Assembly (NCBI GenBank): GCA_003152015.1
Contig: PLZF01000072.1
Coordinates: forward strand, 1 to 54,757
Source: Acidimicrobiaceae bacterium
GTDB taxonomy: Bacteria > Actinomycetota > Acidimicrobiia > Acidimicrobiales > RAAP-2
DNA: 54,757 nucleotides
Direction of reading: 5' to 3'
Notes under the pieces: generated by a model
What the model saw: only the letters and a program-made list of their open reading frames with translations
Databases searched by the model: none
Told to the model about the DNA's origin: nothing
Program-made: the position numbers and the translations under genes
Part shown: piece after piece, positions 8,196 through 16,393 of the stretch
How the letters are laid out: every line of letters starts with the position of its first letter
How positions within the stretch are numbered: the first letter of the stretch is position 1

Positions 8196-8582
8196 GAAGG
8201 ATGTGTACTACGAAACCTGATCGATAGTCCGAGCGCCTCTTAGGACGTCCGGCCCGGTATCGGAACCTGAGGGGCGTGCGGAAACCCAACTTTGCGCCCA
8301 ACATTTCCGTTGCGGGACGTCCGGCGCTGAATCACTGCCATCTCCTCGCCGGCTGAGCTGAATCCAGGGGCCTTCGATCACGATGGCGTGGTTCGAACAC
8401 GGTAAATCTGGGACTACCAGGAAAGTGCAGGTCAGAGCCAGCATGTGCAGTAACCATGCGAATGGTATCGATGTAGCCCGCCAACGTACCTGCCGACGTT
8501 TGGGACTTGGCGACTGGGCGGATTGGTGGGCCAGGCCACCGAGTTCGGCGCTCGCTTCGCTCTTGCGGTGACAGGCGTCACT
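8196..8582. other. Intergenic stretch, no gene recognised
   Basis: Short frames on both strands show no recognisable protein family. The stretch contains the second copy of the 12-bp direct repeat (8409-8420). Part of it may be remnant sequence of the accessory patch. Confidence 0.4.
8409..8420 (+). repeat. 12-bp direct repeat, copy 2 (flanks TA module)
   Basis: Exact copy of TGGGACTACCAG at 7657-7668, located 214 bp upstream of the toxin start. Confidence 0.45.
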
Positions 8583-8614
8583 CATTGAATCCTCAGCAAG
8601 CTGAGGATTCAATG
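8583..8614. repeat. Perfect 15-bp palindrome with 2-nt loop
   Basis: CATTGAATCCTCAGC, then AA, then its exact reverse complement. It lies about 100 bp past the MFS stop and just outside the left 49-bp inverted repeat. There is no T-tract, so an intrinsic terminator is unlikely, though the hairpin could protect or end transcripts. Fifteen bases of it (TGAATCCTCAGCAAG) recur at 33930-33944, directly after the desaturase stop, so it may be a dispersed palindromic element. Confidence 0.65.
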
Positions 8615-8660
8615 CAGGTCGAGATAGGGCAGAGAGAGGGCCACGGCGGACGACGGCCGT

Positions 8661-8709
8661 CTCGTTGCGAAACGCCAGTGCAGCCGCCTGATCGAGGTAT
8701 TGATCCCTT
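8661..8709 (+). repeat. 49-bp inverted repeat, left copy
   Basis: This stretch pairs with the reverse complement of 9996-10044 at 44 of 49 positions, including an unbroken AGTGCAGCCGCCTGATCGAG. The two copies bracket the MFS gene closely; the inner end lies 4 bp from the MFS stop. No target-site duplication is obvious outside them. Probably the end of a transposable or recombinable unit. Confidence 0.75.
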
Positions 8710-8713
8710 CCGG

Positions 8714-9904
8714 TCAAACACGGGCGTCGAGGCGACGGCCGCTGACCAGCAGCACGACGGCCAGCAAGAGCACGGCGACACCGGCGATGAGGAGCGGTGC
8801 CTGACCTCCTGATCCCCAGGCGAGCCCGGCCCACAGCGACGCGATGAAGGCACCGACCCCGGCGATGCCGCCGTAGGTTCCCAGCGCGGTGCCGACCTCC
8901 TCGGGAGGAACGAGGTCGGCGACCCATGCTCGACTCACCCCGTCGGTCAGGGCGGTGTACCCGCCGTAGACCGGGAAGAGCACCCAGAGCCAGGCGCTGG
9001 TGTTGATGAGGCCGAGGCCGGTGTAGGCCACGCCGAACAGGAGCAGGCCGACGGCGAAGACGATCCGTCTTGGGACTCGATCCGAGATGACGCCAGCCGG
9101 GTAGCTGAGGGTGGCGTAGCTGAGGTTGTACAGCACGTAGAGCAGGACCACCCCGGTGAAACCAAACCCGAGGTCGGTGGCTCGGAGCAGCAAGAGCGTG
9201 TCGGAGAAGTTCACGAGAGCGAACGCGCCGAGGAGCGAGACAACCTTCCAGTAGCTTCGGGGTAGCCGGGCTGGATGGAGCCCGAACCATCGGACCTGGG
9301 TTTCGTCGGGTTCGGGTTTGGGGTGGGGTCGTTCCCGGACGAGGAAGATGAGCCCGACACTGAGGGCGGCGGGGATGAACGCGATGAAGAAGAGTGGGCG
9401 GAGCCTCTGCCCGATCAGCTGGTAGAGGCCGAGTCCGATGAGCGGGCCGACGACGGCGCCGGCGGTGTCCGCGGCCCGGTGGAAGCCGAAAGCACGGCCT
9501 CGATTGGCCGGCGTCGAGTCGTCTGCAATCAGCGCGTCCCGAGGCGGTCCGCGCATGCCTTTCCCCATGCGATCTGTGAACCGGCCGACGAGGACAAGTG
9601 GCCACCCGCCGGCAAGTCCGATGAGAGGCTTGCTGATCGACGAGACGGCGTATCCGGCGGCGACCAGGGGGCGGCGCCGGCGGAGGTCGGCCAGACGGCC
9701 CGACGCGATCTTCGATATCGATGCCGTGGCTTCGGCCACACCTTCGATGAGCCCAAGAATCGCGGGCGACGCACCCAGCACCGACGTGATGAATAACGGG
9801 AGCACCGGATAGAGCATCTCCGAAGCTGTGTCCTGGAAGAACGAGACGAGTGACAAGACCCGGATGTTGCGACTGAGGCGCTTGGGTTTCTCGATGTCGG
9901 TCAC
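8714..9904 (-). CDS. MFS transporter
   Basis: A 396-residue membrane protein with about 12 hydrophobic segments. The GRLADLRRRRPLV loop after segment 2 is the MFS signature region, and GRFTDRMGKGMRGPPRDAL with ANRGRAFGFHRAADTAGAVVG are typical of a subfamily often annotated as MFS efflux permeases. Substrate unknown. The gene occupies almost all of a 1.38-kb segment bounded by inverted repeats (8661-8709 and 9996-10044), so it may have travelled as cargo. Confidence 0.85.
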   Translation of the reverse strand: MTDIEKPKRLSRNIRVLSLVSFFQDTASEMLYPVLPLFITSVLGASPAILGLIEGVAEATASISKIASGRLADLRRRRPLVAAGYAVSSISKPLIGLAGGWPLVLVGRFTDRMGKGMRGPPRDALIADDSTPANRGRAFGFHRAADTAGAVVGPLIGLGLYQLIGQRLRPLFFIAFIPAALSVGLIFLVRERPHPKPEPDETQVRWFGLHPARLPRSYWKVVSLLGAFALVNFSDTLLLLRATDLGFGFTGVVLLYVLYNLSYATLSYPAGVISDRVPRRIVFAVGLLLFGVAYTGLGLINTSAWLWVLFPVYGGYTALTDGVSRAWVADLVPPEEVGTALGTYGGIAGVGAFIASLWAGLAWGSGGQAPLLIAGVAVLLLAVVLLVSGRRLDARV

Positions 9905-9995
9905 ACTGCGCTTCTTCCGTTCAGCCCGGTCCGCTTCACCGGCGAATCAACAGATGTAAGGCTCGAGTGAGCCCGCCGGTGATGTCGTAAGTGGG

Positions 9996-10044
9996 AAGGC
10001 ACCAATATCTCGATCAGGCGGCTGCACTAGCGTTTCGCAGCGAG
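9996..10044 (-). repeat. 49-bp inverted repeat, right copy
   Basis: The inverted partner of 8661-8709, with five mismatches. It lies 92 bp upstream of the MFS start, so it may also carry or border that gene's promoter. Confidence 0.75.
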
Positions 10045-10096
10045 GTCGACCATCATTCACCATGCCCAGGCTAACGACGGCGAGATACCCAAACCG

Positions 10097-10237
10097 TCAC
10101 TCTCCGGTGATCCCCTCGAGAAGCTCCCGGGTCGCGTCGGCATGCCCGGCGTGGCGTGCGGTCTCGTTGATCAGTCGGAGGACCACCCAGCGCAGGTCTG
10201 TCGCGTCGCTCCATCGGCATGGCTCGACGATCGATGG
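10097..10237 (-). pseudogene. DUF664/DinB-like C-terminal fragment fused to IS1182 remnant
   Basis: The last ~45 residues of the open frame (TDLRWVVLRLINETARHAGH, then ADATRELLEGITGE) match the C-terminal helix of DUF664/DinB-like thiol-dependent enzymes, where 'ETARHAGHxDxxRE' is conserved. The rest of that protein is missing; its place is taken in frame by an IS1182 transposase N-terminus. The exact junction is uncertain (about 10225-10260). Confidence 0.6.
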
Positions 10238-10594
10238 CGTCGACCTGACGCACGTGCGTTGGCCGACCAAGGCCGTCGGGTGGAAAGCCACACATCCCGT
10301 GTCCACCCCGCCATCTGCCTGCCAGCGCAGGTCGACCTCCAAGCGATCACAGGCCTCCCGGTCGGAGAACCCCTCGAAAGCCTGGAGGACCATGACCGTC
10401 GCCATCACCCGGGCCGGGATGGTGGGCCGGCCCTTGGCTGAGTCGGTGTAGCAGTTGGCGAAGTAGTCGTTAGGAAACATCTCGTGGCCATGGTCGGCAA
10501 GCGGCCGATAGATCGACCCTTCCCGCAGTCGGTCACCCAGGATCTCCCTCGGATTCTCGAAGCGTTGCTGGACCTGAGACGACCCGAGTGCCAT
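10238..10594 (-). pseudogene. IS1182-family transposase, N-terminal fragment
   Basis: The first ~115 residues match IS1182-type transposases: NPREILGDRLREGSIYRPLA, YFANCYTDSAKGRPTIPARV, then EGFSDREACDRLEVDLRWQ. The catalytic DDE region is entirely missing, and the frame continues into a DUF664 tail. Upstream (10616-10653) is an inverted repeat that may be part of the element end. Non-functional as a transposase. Confidence 0.8.
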
Positions 10595-10615
10595 ACCCGC
10601 AATTCTTGCCGACTC

Positions 10616-10653
10616 GCTGAAGTATCGCGAATCGAGCGGGCGACTACTTCAGC
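10616..10653. repeat. Inverted repeat GCTGAAGTA/TACTTCAGC
   Basis: A 9-bp perfect inverted repeat (10616-10624 and 10645-10653, 20-nt spacer) just upstream of the IS1182 fragment. It is probably at or near the element boundary or its promoter region. Confidence 0.45.
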
Positions 10654-10783
10654 ACGCTCCTAGTGTGGTGACCGAGGTGCATGTGTCGGTCGGCAACCAG
10701 GTCGTGGTCGACCAGCCCCTGGCACGCGTCGATCCCGCCTCCGAGCAAGTCCGAGTCATACCCGACGCTGGGGAGGAACAGCA

Positions 10784-11716
10784 ATGAGAAGCCCACAACG
10801 CACGACGCTCCGGGGGTTGCCCGAGCGCGTCCAGATCTACGAGGTAGGCCCGCGCGATGGTCTGCAGAACGAAGCACAGGTTCTGAGCGTGGAGGCGAAG
10901 GCGGAGTTCGTGCGCCGCCTGGTGGCGGCTGGGCTGAGTGCTGTCGAACTGACCAGCTTCGTCCCGGCCAAGTGGGTGCCCCAGCTGGCCGACGCCGAGG
11001 AGTTGATAGCCCAGCTCGGACCACTCCCTGGTCGACACCCGGTTCTGGTGCCCAACGAACGGGGCCTCGAGCGCGCCCTTGCCTGCGGCGTGAAAGAGAT
11101 CGCGGTGTTCGCCAGCGCTACCGAGAGCTTCGCTCAGCGCAACCTGAACCGCACCCTATCCGAGTCGCTGCAGCTCTTCGCACCGGTGGTTAGCCGGGCT
11201 GTCGAGGCCGGGCTCCCGGTCCGAGGGTATGTCTCGATGTGCTTCGGTGATCCCTGGGAGGGAGCCGTCCCAGTCGCACAGGTCGCCGCCGTGGCCACCG
11301 AGTTGGCCGAGATGGGGTGTAGCGAACTGTCGCTCGGCGATACCATCGGCGTGGCGACGCCCGGCCAGGTCGTCGAGCTGCTGGGCAAGCTCAACGACCG
11401 AGGTCTCGGGCCCGACCGGCTCGCGGTACATTTCCACGATACCTACGGCCAAGCCCTTGCCAACACGCTGGTCGCCCTCCAACACGGGGTGACCACGGTG
11501 GACTCTTCGGCCGGGGGGCTCGGCGGGTGCCCCTACGCCGGCAGTGCGACCGGCAACCTGGCCACCGAAGACCTGGTGTGGCAGTTGCGCGGTCTGGGCG
11601 TCGACACCGGTGTCGACCTCGAAGCACTCTGCCGTACAAGTCTGTGGATGGCCGGACTGCTCGGTCGGCCGAGTCCATCGCGTACCGTTACGGCACTGGC
11701 CCCGACTCTCGAGTGA
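10784..11716 (+). CDS. Hydroxymethylglutaryl-CoA lyase
   Basis: A 310-residue HMGL-like TIM-barrel enzyme that cleaves HMG-CoA to acetoacetate and acetyl-CoA. YEVGPRDGLQNE near residue 20 is the metal/substrate motif, ELTSFVPAKWVPQ follows, and GLGGCPYAGSATGN holds the C-terminal Cys loop typical of HMG-CoA lyases. GGAGGA lies 6 nt before the ATG. It heads an operon with an acyl-CoA dehydrogenase and an acetoacetate-handling CoA-transferase, which fits the end of leucine catabolism or ketone-body use. Confidence 0.93.
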   Translation: MRSPQRTTLRGLPERVQIYEVGPRDGLQNEAQVLSVEAKAEFVRRLVAAGLSAVELTSFVPAKWVPQLADAEELIAQLGPLPGRHPVLVPNERGLERALACGVKEIAVFASATESFAQRNLNRTLSESLQLFAPVVSRAVEAGLPVRGYVSMCFGDPWEGAVPVAQVAAVATELAEMGCSELSLGDTIGVATPGQVVELLGKLNDRGLGPDRLAVHFHDTYGQALANTLVALQHGVTTVDSSAGGLGGCPYAGSATGNLATEDLVWQLRGLGVDTGVDLEALCRTSLWMAGLLGRPSPSRTVTALAPTLE

Positions 11717-11778
11717 CGGTGCTGTGCGCCTGTGTGTGAGAGTGTGCGATCCCATGCCCTGATTCGAGGAGAACCCTG

Positions 11779-12930
11779 ATGCTCGATACCAGACTCAGCG
11801 AAGAACAGGAACACTTGCGCAAGACCGTCGAGGATTTCGCCCGCAAGGTGGCTGCCCCGGTCGCTGCCCACCACGACTCGACGGCTACCTTCCCCTACGA
11901 CGTGGTTCGCCAGATGGGTGAGATGGGACTGTTCGGTCTCCCGTTTCCCGAGGAGTACGGGGGAATGGGTGGAGACTACTTCGCGCTGTGCCTGGCGATC
12001 GAGGAGCTTGCCCGGATCGACCAGAGTGTGGCGATAACCCTCGAGGCAGGGTGCTCCCTCGGTGCGATGCCGGTCTACCGTTTCGGAACCGAGGCCCAGA
12101 AGCAACACTGGCTCCCGCTGCTGTGCTCGGGCCAGGCGCTCGGTGCCTTCGGGTTGACAGAGGCTGGTGCGGGCAGCGATGCGGGCGGCACGCGGACCAC
12201 GGCGAGGCTCGAGGACGGGCAGTGGATCATCAATGGCTCCAAGGCCTTCATCACCAACTCCGGTACCGATATCACCAAACTCGTAACAGTGGCCGCAGTG
12301 ACCGGTGAGGGCCCTGACGGCAAGCCGGAGATCAGCTCGATTCTCGTGGAAGTCCCGACACCGGGGTTCACGGCCGATCCTTCCTACGACAAGGTCGGTT
12401 GGCATGCGTCCGACACCCACCCGCTGTCTTTCAACGACCTCCGGGTGCCAGAGGAGAACCTTCTCGGCGAACGCGGGCGGGGGTACGCCAATTTCCTCCG
12501 CATCCTCGACGAGGGCAGGATCGCGATCTCGGCCCTTGCCGTCGGTGCGGCCCAGGGCTGTGTGGACGAGAGCCTCAAGTACGCCAAGGAGCGCGAGGCG
12601 TTCGGCCGGCCCATCGGGCGCAATCAGGCCATCTCGTTCAAGATCGCCGAGATGGAGGCACGGACGTACGTGGCGCGGTGTGCCTACTACGATGCCGCCG
12701 CCAGGATGCTCACCGGCCGGCCGTTCAAGAAGGAGGCGGCCATAGCCAAGCTGGTCTCGTCCAACGCAGCCATGGACAACGCGCGGGACGCGACACAGAT
12801 CCACGGGGGCTACGGGTTCATGAACGAGTGCCCCGCCGCCCGCCACTACCGTGACTCGAAGGTCCTCGAAATCGGAGAGGGAACCAGCGAGGTGCAAAAG
12901 ATGCTGATCGCCAGATTGTTGGGGCTGTAG
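11779..12930 (+). CDS. Short/branched-chain acyl-CoA dehydrogenase
   Basis: A 383-residue acyl-CoA dehydrogenase of classic length. GLTEAGAGSDAGG is the FAD-binding segment, QIHGGYGFMNE the C-terminal signature, and EIGEGTSEVQ carries Glu at the usual catalytic position. Isovaleryl-CoA dehydrogenases normally lack Glu there, so a butyryl- or 2-methylbutyryl-type enzyme is more likely despite the leucine-like context. An AGGAG site precedes the ATG. The stop is followed directly by the start of the CoA-transferase A subunit (TAGATG). Confidence 0.9.
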   Translation: MLDTRLSEEQEHLRKTVEDFARKVAAPVAAHHDSTATFPYDVVRQMGEMGLFGLPFPEEYGGMGGDYFALCLAIEELARIDQSVAITLEAGCSLGAMPVYRFGTEAQKQHWLPLLCSGQALGAFGLTEAGAGSDAGGTRTTARLEDGQWIINGSKAFITNSGTDITKLVTVAAVTGEGPDGKPEISSILVEVPTPGFTADPSYDKVGWHASDTHPLSFNDLRVPEENLLGERGRGYANFLRILDEGRIAISALAVGAAQGCVDESLKYAKEREAFGRPIGRNQAISFKIAEMEARTYVARCAYYDAAARMLTGRPFKKEAAIAKLVSSNAAMDNARDATQIHGGYGFMNECPAARHYRDSKVLEIGEGTSEVQKMLIARLLGL

Positions 12931-13677
12931 ATGGACAAAGTCGTGGGCACCGCCGCCGAAGCGGTGCAAGATATCCCCAGTGGAGCGTCGCTCGCAGTGG
13001 GAGGCTTCGGGTTGTGCGGTATCCCGACCGCGTTGATCGAGGCATTGCTCGTCAGCGGTGTCAGGGACCTGGAGACGGTGAGCAACAACTGCGGAGTCGA
13101 CGAGTGGGGTCTGGGGATGCTGCTGTCCGCGAAGCGCATCCGCCGGACCACGGGTTCGTACGTCGGCGAGAACAAGGAGTTCGAGCGCCAGTTCCTCTCC
13201 GGAGAGTTGGAGGTGGAGCTGGTCCCACAGGGAACACTGGCCGAGCGGCTGAGGGCGGGAGGCGCGGGCATCCCTGCCTTCTACACGCCGGCCGGGGTGG
13301 GTACCCAGGTGGCCGAGGGCGGGTTGCCCTGGCGCTACGACGGTGCCGGCGGCATCGGACTCGCCTCGCCACCCAAAGAGCTTCGTGAGTTCGATGGCCG
13401 GCCTTACGTCCTCGAGCGGGGGATAAGGACCGACTTCGCCCTGGTCCACGCCCGCTACGGTGATCGTCACGGCAACCTGATCTACGAGAAGAGCGCACAG
13501 AACTTCAACCCGCTGTGCGCGGCCGCCGGACGGGTGACCATAGCTGAGGTCGAGGAACTGGTCGACCCGGGTGGGCTGGACCCGATGCAAGTGCACACGC
13601 CTGGGATCTTCGTCCAGCGGGTGGTGCACGCGCCCGGTATCGAAAAGCGGATCGAGAAGAGGACGGTGGCGCGGTGA
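12931..13677 (+). CDS. scoA: 3-oxoacid CoA-transferase subunit A
   Basis: A 248-residue A subunit of a succinyl-CoA:3-oxoacid-type CoA-transferase. [16 protein letters not shown] and [12 protein letters not shown] near the N-terminus, [20 protein letters not shown] and [14 protein letters not shown] are family landmarks. With subunit B it would move CoA from succinyl-CoA to acetoacetate. There is no spacer or clear ribosome-binding site, so translation is probably coupled to the upstream dehydrogenase. The GTGA overlap with subunit B keeps the two subunits in step. Confidence 0.92.
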   Translation: MDKVVGTAAEAVQDIPSGASLAVGGFGLCGIPTALIEALLVSGVRDLETVSNNCGVDEWGLGMLLSAKRIRRTTGSYVGENKEFERQFLSGELEVELVPQGTLAERLRAGGAGIPAFYTPAGVGTQVAEGGLPWRYDGAGGIGLASPPKELREFDGRPYVLERGIRTDFALVHARYGDRHGNLIYEKSAQNFNPLCAAAGRVTIAEVEELVDPGGLDPMQVHTPGIFVQRVVHAPGIEKRIEKRTVAR

Positions 13678-14315
13678 TCGGCTTGACACGTGACGAACTG
13701 GCGGCGCGAGTCGCGGCCGAGCTGGCCGATGGGCAGTACGTCAACCTAGGTATCGGATTGCCGACGCTGGTGCCCAACTTCGTGCCCGACGGGCTGCACA
13801 TCGTGCTGCACGCCGAGAACGGGATACTCGGTGTGGGACCCTACCCGGCGGAGGAGGCCATCGACCCGGACCTGATCAACGCAGGCAAGGAGACCGTGAC
13901 GGTCGTGCCGGGCGCGTCGTATTTCGACTCGGCTGCGTCGTTCTCCATGATCCGCGGTGGCCACGTAGACGTCGCCGTCCTCGGGGCCATGCAGGTGTCG
14001 GCCACCGGCGACCTGGCCAACTGGATGATTCCCGGGAAGATGGTGAAGGGAATGGGCGGAGCAATGGACCTCGTACATGGGGCGAAGCGGGTGATCGTAA
14101 TGATGGAGCACACCGCCAGGGATGGGGGGTACAAGATCGTGCGCGAGTGCACCCTGCCACTGACCGGTCAGGCGTGTGTCCAGCGGATCATCACCGACCT
14201 CGCAGTGATCGACGTGGAACCCGAGGGTCTCCTGCTGCGCGAGATCGCGCCTGGCGTCACGCTGGACGACGTGCGCGCCGCCACCGAACCTCAGCTCATC
14301 GTCGCCCTGATCTGA
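13674..14315 (+). CDS. scoB: 3-oxoacid CoA-transferase subunit B
   Basis: A 213-residue B subunit. The catalytic Glu lies in [13 protein letters not shown], where it forms the gamma-glutamyl-CoA intermediate known for the family. [14 protein letters not shown] and [16 protein letters not shown] are also conserved. It begins at a GTG overlapping subunit A's stop and ends the catabolic operon. The acetoacetate made by the lyase encoded two genes upstream is its likely acceptor substrate. Confidence 0.93.
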   Translation: MIGLTRDELAARVAAELADGQYVNLGIGLPTLVPNFVPDGLHIVLHAENGILGVGPYPAEEAIDPDLINAGKETVTVVPGASYFDSAASFSMIRGGHVDVAVLGAMQVSATGDLANWMIPGKMVKGMGGAMDLVHGAKRVIVMMEHTARDGGYKIVRECTLPLTGQACVQRIITDLAVIDVEPEGLLLREIAPGVTLDDVRAATEPQLIVALI

Positions 14316-14498
14316 GAAACGCATTTGGTACTCCGGCAAGGGTGCCCAGCGGGATGTTGTGCCCAGGTTGGTTGGTCACCGATGGGGCGGTCTCGGTGTC
14401 GAGTGCGGCCTGGCGGATCGCCGAAAGTGCCTCATCGATGTGATCGGGGGTGTCCCAAAATGGCGCATCCGCGCTCGTAACTCTTCTCTTAAAACGGC
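14316..14498. other. Spacer downstream of scoB; one unrecognised small frame
   Basis: A 68-codon minus-strand frame (ATG at 14502, stop at 14296) covers this spacer and overlaps the scoB 3' end antisense. It matches no family I recognise. Nothing else stands out. Confidence 0.25.
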
Positions 14499-14774
14499 TC
14501 ATCCGGGAATTGAGCGGGTTTGAGAGTAGGGGTCGAGGCCACCGCAATGGAAGTAGATGGCGGTCTTGAAGTTCTCCCGGTTGCAGTAGCCGCGGGCCGA
14601 CACCCTGATCGCCTGGATGCGCGAGTTGAGACCCTCCGCGCCGGCGTGGTGATGCGGTGGGCAAAGAAGGCGAGCAGGCCTGCAAGATGACGCTTGAGCG
14701 TGCGTGCGGCTTCGACGACCGGCTTCAGGCGCGAGTGCGGCGCCCATGTCGGCGGCCACACCCATCGTGACCAT
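14499..14774 (-). pseudogene. ISL3-family transposase C-terminal remnant, frameshifted
   Basis: Two overlapping minus frames give pieces of one protein: first LKPVVEAARTLKRHLAGLLA plus FFAHRIT, then, after a frameshift near 14650, AGAEGLNSRIQAIRVSARGY, then NRENFKTAIYFHCGGLDPY. The second part is the conserved C-terminal block of ISL3-type (DDE_Tnp_ISL3) transposases. Everything upstream of it is gone. It is dead debris between the catabolic operon and the liv operon. Confidence 0.75.
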
Positions 14775-14900
14775 TTGAACAGAACAAACGCGCTGGTTAA
14801 GCGATTGTTTCGAAGAAACTTCCGGAGACCCCGAAAATTACTTCATCGGGCTATCCAGGAAGCTCCCGCTAGTAGCGTCACCTTGACCCAAGCTCCCGAG

Positions 14901-15623
14901 CTAGCCGCCTAGGTAGAGACCATGCACCTGTTCGTTTGCCGTAAGTTCGTCAGGAGTCCCCTCAAGTCCAATCCGGCCCTCGCGAAGCACATAGGCGTAG
15001 CTCGCCAGCTTCAGCGCGCTGCTGACGTTCTGCTCCACCAGCACAATGGCCGTCCCCTGCTTGTTGATCTGCACGAGGGCCTCGAAGACTCGTCTAATAA
15101 TTATTGGAGCGAGACCGAGGCTCGGTTCGTCCAGTAGCAACAGCTTTGGGCTGCTCACCAGCGCACGCCCGATGGCCAGCATCTGCTGCTCACCACCCGA
15201 CAACGACCCGGCGACCTGGTCGAGACGCCTCTCCAGCGCAGGAAATAGCTCCAATACTTCTGCGATCTTCGAATCGATGGACTTCTTGGAAGCGAGGTGC
15301 CCTCCGAGCACGAGGTTCTCTTTCACCGTCTCACCGACGAAGACCCTCCGGCCCTCTGGGCAGTGAGCGATTCCGAGCTTGACCCGCTTCGCCGCCGAAA
15401 TACGGGTGATATCGGTGCCATTGAAAAACACCGATCCGCGTGACGGCCGGACTAGACCTGAGATTGCCTTAAGAGTCGTCGACTTGCCCGCACCATTCGC
15501 TCCAAGTATTGCAACGACCGAGTGCGCCCGCACGCCGATGCGCAAAGCGTGGATCGCGGTGACTGGACCGTAGGAACAGGTCAGCCCTGAAAGCGAGAGG
15601 ACCATGTCGTCACCGGTGGTCAA
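14901..15623 (-). CDS. livF: Branched-chain amino-acid-type ABC transporter ATPase LivF
   Basis: A 240-residue ATPase. Walker A GANGAGKST, signature LSGGEQQ and Walker B LLLLDEPSLGL are intact, and CPEGRRVF is typical of LivF. It would power uptake with LivG, LivM and LivH. It begins at a TTG overlapping livG's TGA, or at an ATG six codons further (15605). It is the last gene of the minus-strand importer operon. Substrates of this family range from Leu/Ile/Val to amides, urea and short acids, so the solute is open. Confidence 0.9.
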   Translation of the reverse strand: MTTGDDMVLSLSGLTCSYGPVTAIHALRIGVRAHSVVAILGANGAGKSTTLKAISGLVRPSRGSVFFNGTDITRISAAKRVKLGIAHCPEGRRVFVGETVKENLVLGGHLASKKSIDSKIAEVLELFPALERRLDQVAGSLSGGEQQMLAIGRALVSSPKLLLLDEPSLGLAPIIIRRVFEALVQINKQGTAIVLVEQNVSSALKLASYAYVLREGRIGLEGTPDELTANEQVHGLYLGG

Positions 15624-16393
15624 TTTAGCTCCGTTGCTGACTCTTCTCCGAGATATGCGCCGATGACCACGGGATCTCGGCGGATTTCTTCCGGCGCCCC
15701 TTGGGCGATTTTGCTACCGAAGTCGACTACAATTACCTTCTCGGATACCCCGAGAACCAGCACCATGTTGTGGTCGATCAAGAGTACTGCACAGCCGAAT
15801 TTCTCGGGGATCTCCTTTATCTTCTCTGCCAGCCACACCTTGAGACCTTCAGATGTGCCAGCCGCCGGTTCGTCGAGAAGAAGAAGCTTCGGATGGCTCA
15901 CCAGCGCCCTGCCCAAGTCGACAAGTTTCTGGTGCCCAAAGGACAGATCTCCGGCTCGCTTGGTGGCAATCGATTCGAGATCCAAGAATCCAAGGACCGA
16001 CTCAGCCTCCTCGCGCGCTTCGCGCTCGTGCTTGCCCGCTCTGGGCAGGCGAAACATGTTCGAAAACAGTCCTGCCTTGCTGCGGTGATCTGTACCGACC
16101 TTGAGGTTGTCGACTACGGACAACTCCTTGAACAGCGCCACATTCTGAAAACTGCGCGCTATCCCCAGGTCGATGATCTGCGACGGACCAAGCTTCAGCA
16201 GGTCGTGTCCATCGAAAGTTACCGTGCCATGCTGAGGAGTGTAGAAGCGGCTAATGATATTCAAGATCGAAGTCTTGCCCGCGCCATTGGGTCCGATAAG
16301 AGCAGTGATCTGGCCGTCCGGTATCTCGAAGCTGAGGTTATCGACTGCCTCGACGCCTCCAAATGAGAGCGAAATCCCGTCTAGTTCAAGCAT
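15620..16393 (-). CDS. livG: Branched-chain amino-acid-type ABC transporter ATPase LivG
   Basis: A 257-residue ATPase with Walker A GPNGAGKTS, the segment RSFQNVALFKELSVVDNL typical of LivG, a signature reading LSFGHQ and Walker B LLLLDEPAAGTSE. The ATG at 16393 is chosen because AGGGAG lies 6 nt upstream; it overlaps the livM stop by 8 nt. The signature is the LivG-type 'LSFGHQKLVDLGRAL'. It acts as a heterodimer with LivF at the inner face of the membrane. Confidence 0.9.
   Translation of the reverse strand: MLELDGISLSFGGVEAVDNLSFEIPDGQITALIGPNGAGKTSILNIISRFYTPQHGTVTFDGHDLLKLGPSQIIDLGIARSFQNVALFKELSVVDNLKVGTDHRSKAGLFSNMFRLPRAGKHEREAREEAESVLGFLDLESIATKRAGDLSFGHQKLVDLGRALVSHPKLLLLDEPAAGTSEGLKVWLAEKIKEIPEKFGCAVLLIDHNMVLVLGVSEKVIVVDFGSKIAQGAPEEIRRDPVVIGAYLGEESATELN

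Noticed and set aside
8208-9605. A 465-codon frame overlapping the MFS gene on the same strand in another frame
   Set aside because: Arg/Pro-rich shadow of the MFS gene; the membrane-protein frame is convincing.
11533-13689. A 718-codon open frame antisense to HMG-CoA lyase, dehydrogenase and scoA
   Set aside because: Shadow of real genes with clear motifs; no family resemblance of its own.
14296-14502. A 68-codon minus-strand frame after scoB
   Set aside because: Overlaps scoB antisense and IS debris; no family match, kept only as a remark.
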